Below are positions 10,008 to 18,845 of a stretch of DNA of 64,000 nt, piece by piece; within the stretch, counting starts at the first letter, position 1; each line of letters starts with the position of its first letter. Position numbers and translations under genes: made by a program. Source of the stretch: Paracoccus sp. TOH. Its GTDB lineage: Bacteria; Pseudomonadota; Alphaproteobacteria; Rhodobacterales; Rhodobacteraceae. The stretch spans positions 1,758,501-1,822,500 of the forward strand of contig NZ_CP098360.1 in assembly GCF_030388245.1 (NCBI RefSeq), written 5' to 3'. The notes below the pieces were generated by a model, which saw nothing but the letters and a program-made list of their open reading frames with translations, was not told where the DNA came from and searched no databases.

Positions 10008-10907
10008 ATGAACCTGCTGCTTTTCGTCCTGACCGTGCTGATCTGGGGCTCGACCTGGATCGCCATCGCCCTGCAGGTCGGGCCGGTGCCGGTGCTCGTC
10101 TCGGTCTTCTACCGCTTCGCCGCGGCGGCGGTGCTGTATCTGGCGCTGCTCGCGGTGCTGGGCCGGCTGCGCCTGCCCGCCGCCCGGGACCAGAGCTGGA
10201 TCCTCGCCCAGGCGCTTTGCCTGTTCTGCCTGAACTTCCTGTGCTTCTATGCGGCGGCGGGCCATGTGCCGTCCGGGCTGCTGTCGGTGGTGTTCTCGCT
10301 GGCCTCGATCTTCAACGCCGTGAACGCGCGGGTCTTCTTCGGCGACCCGATCTCGGGGCGGACGGTGCTGGCGGCGCTGCTGGGTGCGGCGGGGGTGGCG
10401 CTGCTGTTCAGTCCCGACCTGGTCCAGGCCCAGGGCGCCGATACGCTGCGCGGCCTGGCGCTGGCGGCGCTGGGGACGATGTTCTTCTCGCTCGGCAATA
10501 TGGTCTCGCGGCGCAACAGCGCGGCCGGCATCCCGCCCAGCACCGCCAGCGCCTGGGGCATGGGCTATGGCGCCCTGGTGCTGGCCGGGCTGATCGCGCT
10601 GACCGGCACCCCCATGGCGGCGCCGCCCGATGCCACCTATCTGGCGGCGCTGCTGTACCTGGCGGGGATCGGCACGGTGCTGGGTTTCACCACCTATCTG
10701 CTGATGGTGGCGCGGATCGGCTCGTCGCGCGCCGCCTATGCCACCGTGCTGTTCCCGGTGGTGGCGCTGACGATCTCGACGGTCTTCGAGGGCTATCGCT
10801 GGCACTGGACCGGCCTTCTGGGGCTGGGGCTGGCGCTGCTGGGCAATGCGGTCATGTTCGCGCCGCCGCTGCAGCTGCGTGCCGGCGGCCGGCCGGTCGG
10901 CCCCTGA
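10008..10907 (+). CDS. EamA/DMT-family transporter
   Basis: 299 residues with about ten predicted hydrophobic helices arranged as two EamA repeats; the opening LLLFVLTVLIWGSTWIAI is typical for the family. These are inner-membrane exporters of amino acids or other metabolites. It is divergent from the AraC regulator and probably under its control. The substrate cannot be read from the sequence. Confidence 0.9.
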   Translation: MNLLLFVLTVLIWGSTWIAIALQVGPVPVLVSVFYRFAAAAVLYLALLAVLGRLRLPAARDQSWILAQALCLFCLNFLCFYAAAGHVPSGLLSVVFSLASIFNAVNARVFFGDPISGRTVLAALLGAAGVALLFSPDLVQAQGADTLRGLALAALGTMFFSLGNMVSRRNSAAGIPPSTASAWGMGYGALVLAGLIALTGTPMAAPPDATYLAALLYLAGIGTVLGFTTYLLMVARIGSSRAAYATVLFPVVALTISTVFEGYRWHWTGLLGLGLALLGNAVMFAPPLQLRAGGRPVGP

Positions 10908-11050
10908 GCCCCGGCAGGAAGGCGCGCGCCCGGTTTGCCGATGCTGCACTGCAATGGACCGCTGCTGACCGTTGCGTTATGCCCAGAACCTGATGTCTAA
11001 CGATTTGCGGCGCAACGGCACCGGCGCCGCGGGTCTGGCTAGGGGTTCGG

Positions 11051-12940
11051 ATGCAGCTCGACGACCTTTTGCGGCTTCTCGATGCGTTGCGGCTGCGCAA
11101 GGCACGGGCGCTGTTGTATTTCCTGCTGGCCGATCGCACCCCCGTCCATCGCACGGAAAAGGTCACCGACCTGTTCTGGCAGAACTCGGACGAGCACAAG
11201 GCCGCGGCCTCCTACCGGCAGGCGGTCAAGCATATCCGCCGCGCCATGGAGGGGTTTCCCGGCTTCGGGCTCGAGACCAATGCCGGCGAGGTCGCCTTGC
11301 GCCTGCCGCAGAGCTTCGCGCTGCAGGAGGAACTGGCCGCCCGCTTGGCCCGGCCGGACTGGGACCCCGAGCAGGCCGACCGCATCCGGCTGCTGGTGGA
11401 CCAGACCGTGCAGCTCGAAGGGATCAGCGCCTCGTTCGACAGCTGGCTGGCGATCACCCGCGCCAATCTGCTGGCGGCGCTGCGCCAGGTGCTGGACCGC
11501 CGGCTGGCCGAGACCGCCGACAATCCGGGCGGCGGTCCGCGCGCGCTGGCCGAATTCGCCATCGCGCTGGAACCCTCGAACGAAAGCGCCACCCGGCTGC
11601 TGATGCGGCTGGACTGGCGGGCCGGGCATTCGACCCGTGCGATCGAACGCTACAATGCGCTTTACGCCCATCTGGACGAGGCCTTCGACCAGGAGCCCGA
11701 GGCCGAGACGGTGGAGCTGCTGGCCGCGATCAAGCTGGACCCGACCGGCGGCGGGCGGCAGCGGCCGCAGGGCGACCGGGCGCCGCAGGTCGGCCTGTCG
11801 GTGTCGCTGCTGCCGGCCGAGGGCGAGGGCGGGACGCTGGAAAGCATGACCAACGTGCTGTTTGCCGACTTGCGCATGCGCATGGCCCGCTTCCGCGAAT
11901 GGTCGATCACCGAGGAAAGCGCCGTGCCGGCCCAGGTGCGGGTCACGCTGCAGCCCTTTTACCTGATGGGGGCGCTGCGGTTCTTCGTCGAGGTCAAGCG
12001 CGGCGCCGGCGGGCAGCTGGTCTGGTCGGAATGGATCGAGCAGCCGCAGACCGATTGGGAATACAAGGTCCGCATCCTGCTCTCCAACATCGCCAATGCG
12101 TTGTCGGTGGTGGTCTCGGACCGCTCGCTGGCCGATTCCGGATCGGGCATCTATGACCGCTGGCTGAAGGCGCAGGCGCTGCTGGACCGCTGGTCGCCCG
12201 AGACCGAGGCCGAGGCGCTGGCCATCCTGCGCGAGATCACCGAGGAATCGCCGCGTTTCGGCGCCGCCCATGCCGAGCTGGCGGGGGCGCTGAACGTGCG
12301 CCATGTGCTGCTGCCCGGCACCTATCAGACCGAGGATCTGAAACGCGACGCCATGCACCATGCCATCGTCGCGGTTTCGGCCGACCCGCTGGACACGCGG
12401 GCGCATCGGGTGCTGGCCTGGTGCTTCTGCCACCTGGGCTATTTCGACCTGGCCGAGTTCCATTTCGACCAGGCGCTGACGCTCAACCGCAACAACCCGC
12501 TGACGCTGGCCTCCTGCGCGCTGGGTTTCGCCTTCGCCGGCGATCTGGGCAAGGCCGCGGACCTCGCCGCCGAGACCCGGCGCCATGCCGAGGTCATGGA
12601 GCCCTTCCACCAGATCTATCTGGCGGCGGTGGACTATCTTTGCGGCGATTACGCGGCCACCGCCCGGCAATGCGAGAACCGCGGCGGCCTGATGCCGACG
12701 GTGGGCGGCTGGCACAGCGCCGCGCTGTGGCGGCTGGGCGAGACCGAGGCGGCGGCGCGGCGCTTCGACGCCTATCTGGCCGACCTGCGCGGGCAATGGC
12801 ACGGTCAGGCCGAGGCCACGGACGCGCAACGGCTTGACTGGTTCCTGTCGGTGTTTCCGCTGCGGCGCGAGGAATGGCGGCAGGAGCTGCGCGAGACGCT
12901 GGAGCAGGCCTCGGCCGCGCGGCTGCGCTTCCTGGTCTAA
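11051..12940 (+). CDS. SARP/BTAD-type transcriptional activator with TPR-like C-terminus
   Basis: 629 residues. Residues about 10-75 form the winged-helix DNA-binding unit of the SARP type (ALLYFLLADRTPVHRTEKV, then an Arg-rich SYRQAVKHIRRAM). This is followed by the all-helical bacterial transcriptional activator domain (to about 230). A middle adenylate-cyclase-associated-like region follows, and the C-terminus from about 380 reads as tetratricopeptide-like helices. Such proteins control secondary metabolism in actinobacteria and are less common in alphaproteobacteria. Its stop overlaps the stop of the unknown gene on the other strand by four bases, so it faces the YcaO/peroxidase operon tail to tail. 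I infer that it may regulate that operon; the sequence shows no operator. Confidence 0.82.
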   Translation: MQLDDLLRLLDALRLRKARALLYFLLADRTPVHRTEKVTDLFWQNSDEHKAAASYRQAVKHIRRAMEGFPGFGLETNAGEVALRLPQSFALQEELAARLARPDWDPEQADRIRLLVDQTVQLEGISASFDSWLAITRANLLAALRQVLDRRLAETADNPGGGPRALAEFAIALEPSNESATRLLMRLDWRAGHSTRAIERYNALYAHLDEAFDQEPEAETVELLAAIKLDPTGGGRQRPQGDRAPQVGLSVSLLPAEGEGGTLESMTNVLFADLRMRMARFREWSITEESAVPAQVRVTLQPFYLMGALRFFVEVKRGAGGQLVWSEWIEQPQTDWEYKVRILLSNIANALSVVVSDRSLADSGSGIYDRWLKAQALLDRWSPETEAEALAILREITEESPRFGAAHAELAGALNVRHVLLPGTYQTEDLKRDAMHHAIVAVSADPLDTRAHRVLAWCFCHLGYFDLAEFHFDQALTLNRNNPLTLASCALGFAFAGDLGKAADLAAETRRHAEVMEPFHQIYLAAVDYLCGDYAATARQCENRGGLMPTVGGWHSAALWRLGETEAAARRFDAYLADLRGQWHGQAEATDAQRLDWFLSVFPLRREEWRQELRETLEQASAARLRFLV

Positions 12941-13662
12941 CGGCACATGTTGGTGGCGTAGATCCCGACCGAGCGGTGGAAGGCGCGCAGCGGGCTGTTC
13001 ATGATCTCGTTCTTCACGTCCTTGGCGGGCTGGCCGGCCGGATCCTTGAACTGGCTGCGGTCGCGGATCGCCTCCTCGATGTGGCTCTCCAGCGCCGCCT
13101 GCAGGTCCGAGGTCCAGTCGGGATGCGCCCGGGCGGCGAATTCGCGCACCATCTCGAGGATCTCGGTCTTCATGCTGGCCAGCATCAGCGCCCGGTCCAG
13201 CTCGTAGGACAGCGGCGGGCGGAAGCCCTCGGCCGCGCCCTGGGCGCGCAGCATGGCATCGGCGATGCCCAGGGTCTGGTCCGAGGGCACGACCAGGATG
13301 CGGGTGTTGCGGTCCGGCTTCCTGCGGCCGCGGCGGCGGCTCTCGAACTCGATGCGGACCGTGGTGCTTTTCAGGATCTCCTCGCGCTCGGCATCGCTTA
13401 GCGCCGCCTCGCCGCTTTGCGTCGAGAAATCCTGCACGATCAATGCATTCTTCACCCGTTCCTCGAACGCGTCGAGCTCGGCCTTGGGCACGGCAGCCTT
13501 GCCGCGCTGGGACAGCTCGACCATCAGCCGGCCGATGAACTCGACGTTCAGCGGCTCGCCGTCCCGGCCCTTTCGGGCGGTGATGGTGCCGTCCTTGTGC
13601 AGGAACGCCTCGGCCTGGTCGACCTCGGCGCCGATGATGATGTATTTGCGGTTCCCTGTCAT
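12937..13662 (-). CDS. Protein of unknown family, last gene of the YcaO/peroxidase operon
   Basis: 241 residues from MTGNRKYII at 13662, with GGGAG 7-10 nt before the start; it begins 14 nt after the stop of the peroxidase gene. I do not recognise the family. The first 60 residues look like a small alpha/beta module (KYIIIGAEVDQAEAFLHKDG). The middle carries a basic stretch ESRRRGRRKPDRNTRILVV. The C-terminal half is helical and acidic/amphipathic, and the protein ends in GIYATNMCR. No signal peptide or membrane segment is visible. Cotranscription with YcaO-like and peroxidase-like genes suggests a common pathway, but no function can be assigned. Confidence 0.8.
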   Translation of the reverse strand: MTGNRKYIIIGAEVDQAEAFLHKDGTITARKGRDGEPLNVEFIGRLMVELSQRGKAAVPKAELDAFEERVKNALIVQDFSTQSGEAALSDAEREEILKSTTVRIEFESRRRGRRKPDRNTRILVVPSDQTLGIADAMLRAQGAAEGFRPPLSYELDRALMLASMKTEILEMVREFAARAHPDWTSDLQAALESHIEEAIRDRSQFKDPAGQPAKDVKNEIMNSPLRAFHRSVGIYATNMCR

Positions 13663-13676
13663 GGCTCTTGCTCCCT

Positions 13677-15104
13677 TCATTCTCTTACGAGGGTAATCAG
13701 CTCCAGCATGGTCGCGGGCCGGGGCAGCCCGGCGGTCGCGGCGTCTTCGGGCGCCAGCACGACGCGGCGGATCGAGCCCTCGACCGAGCCGCACAGCAAC
13801 GCGCTGCCCAGCGGGCCGAAGCCGCCGCTCTGGCCGTGAAGCTGCGCCTCGACCATCAGGAACTGGTAGAGCGGACCCCATTCCAGCATCTGGTGGTCGA
13901 GGCGGATCGGCGCCTCGGGATGGGCGGCGGCGAAATCGCTCGCCAGCCGCACGGGGGCAAGGCGGGCGGGCCAGTCGCCGGGCAGGGCGGCGATGGCCTT
14001 GACGATGTCGTCATTGCCGGGCCGCAGCGGCCGCGCTTCGGCGGCCGAGCGGTTGTCCAGCGCGATCACCGCCGCCGCCGTCACCGGCGCGCGCAGCTCG
14101 GGCGCCACGCTGGCGGAAATGCCGCTGAGCGGGCCGCCGCGCTCGGCGCCGAAGAACAGCGGCCAGTCGATGCGCCAGTCGGTCTCGGCCTCGCTGACGG
14201 CGTAGCCGCGCTTCAGCAGCGTGCCCAGGTTGTGCATCCCCGACCGGCCCAGATGATAGGCCGCCAGCGGCAGCGCATGGAAGGCGCGACAGAGCCCGTG
14301 CAGCAGCGTCGTCTCGTCCAGCGCCCAGGCCCGCGCCATCCGCTCCTTCTCCAGCCCGGCGATGGCGGGATGCAGGAAACGCGGCAGCAGATCGCCCAAC
14401 AGGATCGCATGCCAGCAGCGCACGGCATGGGCGCGGGCCAGCACATAGGCGCGATAGGGGGCATGGCCGCGCTGCATCAGGGCGCGGGCATTGCGGTTGT
14501 GGAACTGCATCCAGGTCACGCAAAGCTCATGCAGCATCAGTGAATCGCGGTTGCGCTCGTCATAAAGCGCGCGGATCGGCTGCGGATCCGTGTCCGAGAC
14601 CGCGGTCAGGCCCCGCGCATAGATCCGTGCCAGCCGGGCGCCGGGGGTCAGCCGGAACAGCCAGGTCTCGGGGTCGTAGACATGCGCCAGCATCGACGGG
14701 CCGGGCCCATAGACGGTTTCCAGCGTCAGCGGATTGTCGATCAGGTTGTAGCGCCGCACCGGCGTCCCGACGATATCGCCGTCGCTGCGGGACCAGGGCA
14801 CGCTTTCGGCCTGGACGCTGCTGCCCATGTCATGGCCCATGAGCTGCGCCAGATAGGTATAGCCGGCGGGAATGTGGCCGACCTGGCGCAGGCAGGCGCC
14901 GCGCCATTCCAGGTTAGTGCGCATCAGGATCTGGGGGATGCGCTGGCCGATATCGGCGCGGTCGTCCTGACCGGGCAGCGGCGAGGCCTCTGCCGCCATG
15001 CCAAGCACCATCTCGCGGCTGCGCGTGGCGCGCAGCCCGGCCCGGCCCGGCGCGCATCCGAACGGACAGCCGGCCTGGCTTGCTGTGGGTTCCTGGGCCG
15101 TCAT
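13677..15104 (-). CDS. Animal-type haem peroxidase homologue
   Basis: 475 residues from MTAQEPT at 15104, where GGATGGG precedes the start; ATGs at 15125 and beyond lack a site. Recognisable blocks of the animal haem peroxidase superfamily appear in order: LAQLMGHDMGSS with the distal His-Asp pair (H91/D92), NPLTLETVYGPGPS (residues 124-137), DERNRDSLML followed by QFHNRNA (182-206), and LLPRFLHP. The block that should hold the proximal haem-ligand histidine (family text like AAYRFGHS) reads AAYHLGRSGMHN here (281-292), so the usual histidine position is an arginine. H284 or H291 could substitute. There is no signal peptide, so a cytoplasmic location is likely. It sits in an operon after the YcaO-like gene. 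Confidence 0.85.
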   Translation of the reverse strand: MTAQEPTASQAGCPFGCAPGRAGLRATRSREMVLGMAAEASPLPGQDDRADIGQRIPQILMRTNLEWRGACLRQVGHIPAGYTYLAQLMGHDMGSSVQAESVPWSRSDGDIVGTPVRRYNLIDNPLTLETVYGPGPSMLAHVYDPETWLFRLTPGARLARIYARGLTAVSDTDPQPIRALYDERNRDSLMLHELCVTWMQFHNRNARALMQRGHAPYRAYVLARAHAVRCWHAILLGDLLPRFLHPAIAGLEKERMARAWALDETTLLHGLCRAFHALPLAAYHLGRSGMHNLGTLLKRGYAVSEAETDWRIDWPLFFGAERGGPLSGISASVAPELRAPVTAAAVIALDNRSAAEARPLRPGNDDIVKAIAALPGDWPARLAPVRLASDFAAAHPEAPIRLDHQMLEWGPLYQFLMVEAQLHGQSGGFGPLGSALLCGSVEGSIRRVVLAPEDAATAGLPRPATMLELITLVRE

Positions 15105-15133
15105 GGCCGTCCCATCCTCATGCATTGGAATCA

Positions 15134-16006
15134 CTACAAATATGGCAGGCCAGTCTGCGTCGTGAAAAGGGGGGATGGCGTGCCGGGCTGACAAATCCAG
15201 ACGCTGACCGGTGCATGGGGGGGCGAGATCTCGCGGCATTCGGGCTGGGGCCGGAATTCCGGCACCAGGGCGCAGGGCGCGGCGGGCAACACCTCGGCCG
15301 CATCGGGAAACAGTCGCGGCGCGTGCAGCGCATAGCCGCGGATGCGCGCGCGCACCGACTCCAGCGCCGCCTCGTCGCCGGTCGAGCGCGCGGCCAGCAG
15401 CTCCATCAGGGTCAGCTCCATCAGCAGCAGCTCGCGCAGCGCCTTGTCCGCCGCCGCCACGGGGTCGTCATGGCAGCCGAAGCCCAGCACCGGGTCCTGT
15501 CCCTCCAGGCTCATGCTGCGGCAGACCATGACGCAGGGCTCGCAGCTGCTGCGGATCTGCCACCAGTCGGTGCGCCGGCGCAGCGCCGCGCCCCGGCGCA
15601 TGTCCTCCAGGCGCGCGGCCAGGCCGGCCTGCGCGATCCATGCGTCCGAGACCGGCGCGGCCGGCTGGCGCCCCAGCCACCAGTCGGCGACCGCCTCGCG
15701 CTCGCAGGTCTCGTTGCGGGCGGTCTCGCAGGCAAGGGCGGGGTCGGGATGCGCCGCCACCCCGTCGCGCCACGGCTCGAACTCGCCGCCCCGTCGTCGC
15801 CATTCGGCAAGGGCGTGGATCTCGGCGGTTTCGCCAAGGCAGCGGTCGAAGGCCTCGTCCCTGGTCGATCCGGCGCCGCTGGCGGTGCGGCCGTCGCGGG
15901 TCAGGGCCTGCAGGATGACGAGGCCCGGGGCGAAGAAGCTTTCGCGCCAATCGTGGCGCTGCCAGCTGTCGGTCAGATCCTCGGTGCGGCGGCAAAGCTG
16001 TTCCAT
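15134..16006 (-). CDS. YcaO-like family protein
   Basis: 290 residues, first gene of the operon. The segment ASGAGSTRDEAFDRCLGE (about 41-58) matches the first YcaO nucleotide-binding block (G-x-G-x-S, then an Ala-rich helix ending in a Glu of the E-x-x-E/R type). GCHDDPVAAADKALRELLL (about 198-216) matches the second block. YcaO proteins use ATP to activate peptide-backbone amides, as in azoline- and thioamide-forming RiPP enzymes, or they modify other substrates. This protein is shorter than the usual 380-450 residues, has many cysteines, and no E1-like or RRE-type partner is adjacent. No obvious precursor peptide was found in the flanking 175 bp. Family assignment is fairly good; the reaction is unknown. 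Confidence 0.72.
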   Translation of the reverse strand: MEQLCRRTEDLTDSWQRHDWRESFFAPGLVILQALTRDGRTASGAGSTRDEAFDRCLGETAEIHALAEWRRRGGEFEPWRDGVAAHPDPALACETARNETCEREAVADWWLGRQPAAPVSDAWIAQAGLAARLEDMRRGAALRRRTDWWQIRSSCEPCVMVCRSMSLEGQDPVLGFGCHDDPVAAADKALRELLLMELTLMELLAARSTGDEAALESVRARIRGYALHAPRLFPDAAEVLPAAPCALVPEFRPQPECREISPPHAPVSVWICQPGTPSPLFTTQTGLPYL

Positions 16007-16180
16007 CGGATTGCAGATGTCCTTTCAAGTCCCGGCTTCCTCCGACCTAGCGACTGGCTGTGATCCCGGCGTGAATTTTGGCCGGCGGGCGGCGCCGGGC
16101 GCTTCACCTTCCGCAACGGCTTGCCGCAAGGGGCCGTGATCGCTACGACGGCCTTGGAACAGTGGCAGGAGGGCCGGGTC

Positions 16181-16480
16181 ATGGCCGACGAGGATTATGT
16201 CTATGACGAGGCGAGCGGAGAGTGGCGCCCGGCCTCGGAAATGGCCGCGGCGGCCGAGGCGGCCTTGCCCGTCGCCCGCGATGCGGCCGGCAATGTCCTG
16301 GCGGACGGCGATTCGGTGACGCTGATCAAGGATCTGAAGGTCAAGGGCACCAGCCAGGTGCTGAAGCAAGGGACGGTCATCCGTTCGATCCGGCTGACCG
16401 GCAACCCCGAAGAGATCGACTGCCGCCACGAGTCGATCAAGGGACTGGTGCTGCGCACCGAATTCGTCCGCAAGCGCTGA
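16181..16480 (+). CDS. PhnA-like domain protein
   Basis: 99 residues from the ATG at 16181, with AGGAGGG 7 nt upstream. The core GNVLADGDSVTLIKDLKVKG followed by IRSIRLTGNPEEIDC is the C-terminal domain of the PhnA (alkylphosphonate-utilisation associated) family, a small SH3-like barrel. The zinc-ribbon half found in full-length PhnA is missing; instead there is a short acidic N-terminus (DEDYVYDEASGEW). The gene is divergent from the YcaO operon. Despite the family name, a role in phosphonate use is not established for such single-domain forms. Confidence 0.85.
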   Translation: MADEDYVYDEASGEWRPASEMAAAAEAALPVARDAAGNVLADGDSVTLIKDLKVKGTSQVLKQGTVIRSIRLTGNPEEIDCRHESIKGLVLRTEFVRKR

Positions 16481-16570
16481 GCCGCCGGGCAGGGGCGGGC
16501 ACCGCCGCCGCCGGGCATTGCAATCCTGACGTATTTCCATCACGCTTCCCGTCAACGGGATGAGGGAAGC

Positions 16571-17602
16571 ATGGCGGGACGTTCGACCATCGAGGATGTG
16601 GCCCGCGCCGCCGGCGTCAGCGTGGCGACGGTGGACCGGGTGCTGAACGGCCGCGCCCGGGTGCGCGAGGAGACCGCGCGCAAGGTCTCGGAAGCCGCCG
16701 AGGCGGTGGGTTATCATGCCGCCCCGGCCATCCGGGCCCGGGCGCTGGCGCATGTGCCCGAGCTGCATCTGGGCATCGTCCTGCAAAAGGAACGCCATGC
16801 CTTCTACCAGGACTTCGCCGGCCGGCTGGAGGCGGCGGCCCGCCTGGACCCGCTGCGGCGCTGGCGGCTGACGGTCCGCTTCTCGCCCGGCCAGTCGCCG
16901 GCCGATTTCGCCGAGACCATGGCCGGCATGGCCGGCAAGGTGCAGGCCGTCGCCGCGACCGGGATTGACCATCATGACGTGACCTCGGCGGTGGCGATGC
17001 TGCGCGGCCGCGGCATCCCGGTCTTCTCGATGCTGTCCGATTTCGCCGCCGGCGTGCGCGAGGCCTATCTGGGCACCAACAACCTGAAAACCGGCCGGAC
17101 CGCCGCCTGGCTCATGCACCGGATCATGCAGCAATCCGGCAAGATCGCGCTGTTCATCGGCGGGCACCGCTTTCACGGCCATGACCTGCGCGAGGCCGGC
17201 TTTCGCAGCTATTTCCGCGAATGCGCGCCCGAGATCCCGTTTCTCGACACGATGATCAATCTCGAGACCCGGCAACTGACCTATGAAACGACGCTGGAGA
17301 TCGCGGCCCGCCATCCCGACCTGGCCGGCATCTATTGCGCCGGCGGCGGCATGGAGGGCGCCATCGCCGCCATCCAGGAGCTGGGGCTGGGCGGCAAGGT
17401 GGCGCTGATCGTGCACGAGCTGACGCCGGAATCGCGGCAGGGGCTGATGCAGGGCGTGGTCTCGGTGGTGCTGGCGACGCCGTTGCAGCCGCTTTCCGCC
17501 GATGTGCTCAGCGCGGTCGGGCATGTGCTGGAACACGGCATGGCCGAGAACCCCGGCCAGCGCTTCGTGAACGCGCTGGTGGTGACGCCGGAAAGCCTGT
17601 GA
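16571..17602 (+). CDS. LacI-family transcriptional regulator, probable repressor of the inositol locus
   Basis: 343 residues. The N-terminal helix-turn-helix TIEDVARAAGVSVATVDRVL is the LacI headpiece. The rest is a periplasmic-binding-protein-like effector domain. It lies immediately upstream of and collinear with the sugar ABC transporter and iol genes. Palindromic sites in the following intergenic region are candidate operators. I infer an inositol-responsive repressor analogous to IolR-type regulators; the ligand is not proven. Confidence 0.88.
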   Translation: MAGRSTIEDVARAAGVSVATVDRVLNGRARVREETARKVSEAAEAVGYHAAPAIRARALAHVPELHLGIVLQKERHAFYQDFAGRLEAAARLDPLRRWRLTVRFSPGQSPADFAETMAGMAGKVQAVAATGIDHHDVTSAVAMLRGRGIPVFSMLSDFAAGVREAYLGTNNLKTGRTAAWLMHRIMQQSGKIALFIGGHRFHGHDLREAGFRSYFRECAPEIPFLDTMINLETRQLTYETTLEIAARHPDLAGIYCAGGGMEGAIAAIQELGLGGKVALIVHELTPESRQGLMQGVVSVVLATPLQPLSADVLSAVGHVLEHGMAENPGQRFVNALVVTPESL

Positions 17603-17607
17603 TCGGG

Positions 17608-17653
17608 AATGATGGAAAACCATCATTTTCGGCTCTCTTTCTATCATTCATGA
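17608..17653. promoter_or_regulatory. Candidate operator palindromes upstream of the inositol transporter operon
   Basis: AATGATGG-AAAA-CCATCATT at 17608-17627 is a perfect 8-bp inverted repeat. A related ATCAT-TC-ATGAT element at 17642-17653 shares the ATCAT/ATGAT core. Both lie in the 248-bp gap between the LacI regulator and the binding-protein gene. The first is followed by TTTC and could also help terminate the regulator transcript, but repetition of the core favours an operator for the LacI-type protein. Confidence 0.5.
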
Positions 17654-17850
17654 TGGGAACTCCCTCCCAAAGCATTTGACGTGAATCGTGTTCTGCCCGA
17701 ATGCTTCTGCACGGTCCCGGGGAGGAGGAGCCCCGGACCGGCAGCAAGACAGGGACGCGGCGCCCGTGCATGCCTTGTGGCAGGCCCGGCAGCCGATGCC
17801 CCGGCTGAAGCGGGTCGCGCCCGCATGAACCGGAAATGGGGAGGATAGTG

Positions 17851-18792
17851 ATGAAGAGATTTCTGCTGGCGACGGCCTGCGCCGCGTCGCTTTCGGGGGC
17901 GGCTGCGGCCGAGACCATCGGCGTTTCCATGGCGTTGTTCGACGACAACTTCCTGACCGTGCTGCGCAACGGCATGCAGGAGCACGCCGCGACGCTGGAC
18001 GGGGTGACGCTGCAGGTCGAGGATGCGCAGAACGATGTCGGCAAGCAGCTGAACCAGATCGAGAATTTCGTGGCCTCGGGCGTCGATGCGATCATCGTGA
18101 ACCCGGTCGACACCGATGCCACCATCGCCATGAGCGCCGCGGCCCAGAATGCCGGCATCCCGCTGGTCTTCGTCAACCGCCAGCCGGTGAACCTGGACAG
18201 CCTGCCCGAGAAGCAGGCCTTCGTCGCCTCGGACGAAAAGGAATCCGGCACGCTGGAAACGCAGGAGATCTGCCGGCTCTTGAAAGAGCAGGGCAAGACC
18301 GAAGCCAAGGCCGTGGTGCTGATGGGCGAGCTGTCGAACCAGGCGGCGCGGATGCGGACCCAGGACATCAAGGACGTGCTGGCGACGCCGGAATGCGGCT
18401 TCATCACCATCGTGCAGGAGCAGACGGCGAACTGGTCACGCACCCAGGGCGCCGATCTGGTCAGCAACTGGCTGTCCGCCGGGACCGAGTTCGACGCGGT
18501 GATCTCGAACAATGACGAAATGGCCATCGGCGCCATCCAGGCGCTGAAATCGGCCGGTCGCGACATGGCTTCGGTGGTGATCGGCGGCGTCGACGCGACG
18601 CAGGACGCGCTGGCGGCGATGACGGCCGGCGACCTGGACGTGACGGTGTTCCAGGACGCCGCCGGGCAGGGGCATGGCGCCGTCGATACGGCGCTGAAAC
18701 TTGCCCGCGGCGAGGCGGTCGAGCAAAAGGTCTACGTGCCCTTCCAGCTCGTCACGCCCCAGAACCTGGACCAGTTCCTGTCCAGGAACTGA
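17851..18792 (+). CDS. Sugar (probable inositol) ABC transporter, periplasmic binding protein
   Basis: 313 residues from ATG 17851, preceded by GGGGAGG. Residues 1-21 are a classical signal peptide ([18 protein letters not shown]). The mature part is a type-I periplasmic binding fold like ribose/inositol-binding proteins, with [16 protein letters not shown] and [17 protein letters not shown] as hinge and ligand-pocket segments. It is the first gene of the transporter set and is followed by an ATPase and a permease. Inositol as ligand is inferred from the catabolic genes downstream. Confidence 0.92.
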   Translation: MKRFLLATACAASLSGAAAAETIGVSMALFDDNFLTVLRNGMQEHAATLDGVTLQVEDAQNDVGKQLNQIENFVASGVDAIIVNPVDTDATIAMSAAAQNAGIPLVFVNRQPVNLDSLPEKQAFVASDEKESGTLETQEICRLLKEQGKTEAKAVVLMGELSNQAARMRTQDIKDVLATPECGFITIVQEQTANWSRTQGADLVSNWLSAGTEFDAVISNNDEMAIGAIQALKSAGRDMASVVIGGVDATQDALAAMTAGDLDVTVFQDAAGQGHGAVDTALKLARGEAVEQKVYVPFQLVTPQNLDQFLSRN

Positions 18793-18845
18793 GCCTTGCG
18801 GCGGGGCCGCGCCGGCCCCGCCGGATCAAGACAGGGGGGAAGCCG

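Noticed and set aside
6800..10993. Open frame of about 1397 codons on the plus strand
   Set aside because: It runs antisense through the ABC exporter and AraC genes and in another frame of the EamA gene. It has no family features and biased composition typical of high-GC shadow frames.
15973..16182. 69-residue minus-strand frame upstream of the YcaO gene as a possible precursor peptide
   Set aside because: It overlaps the YcaO start in another frame, is Arg/Pro-rich shadow-like and has no leader/core organisation.
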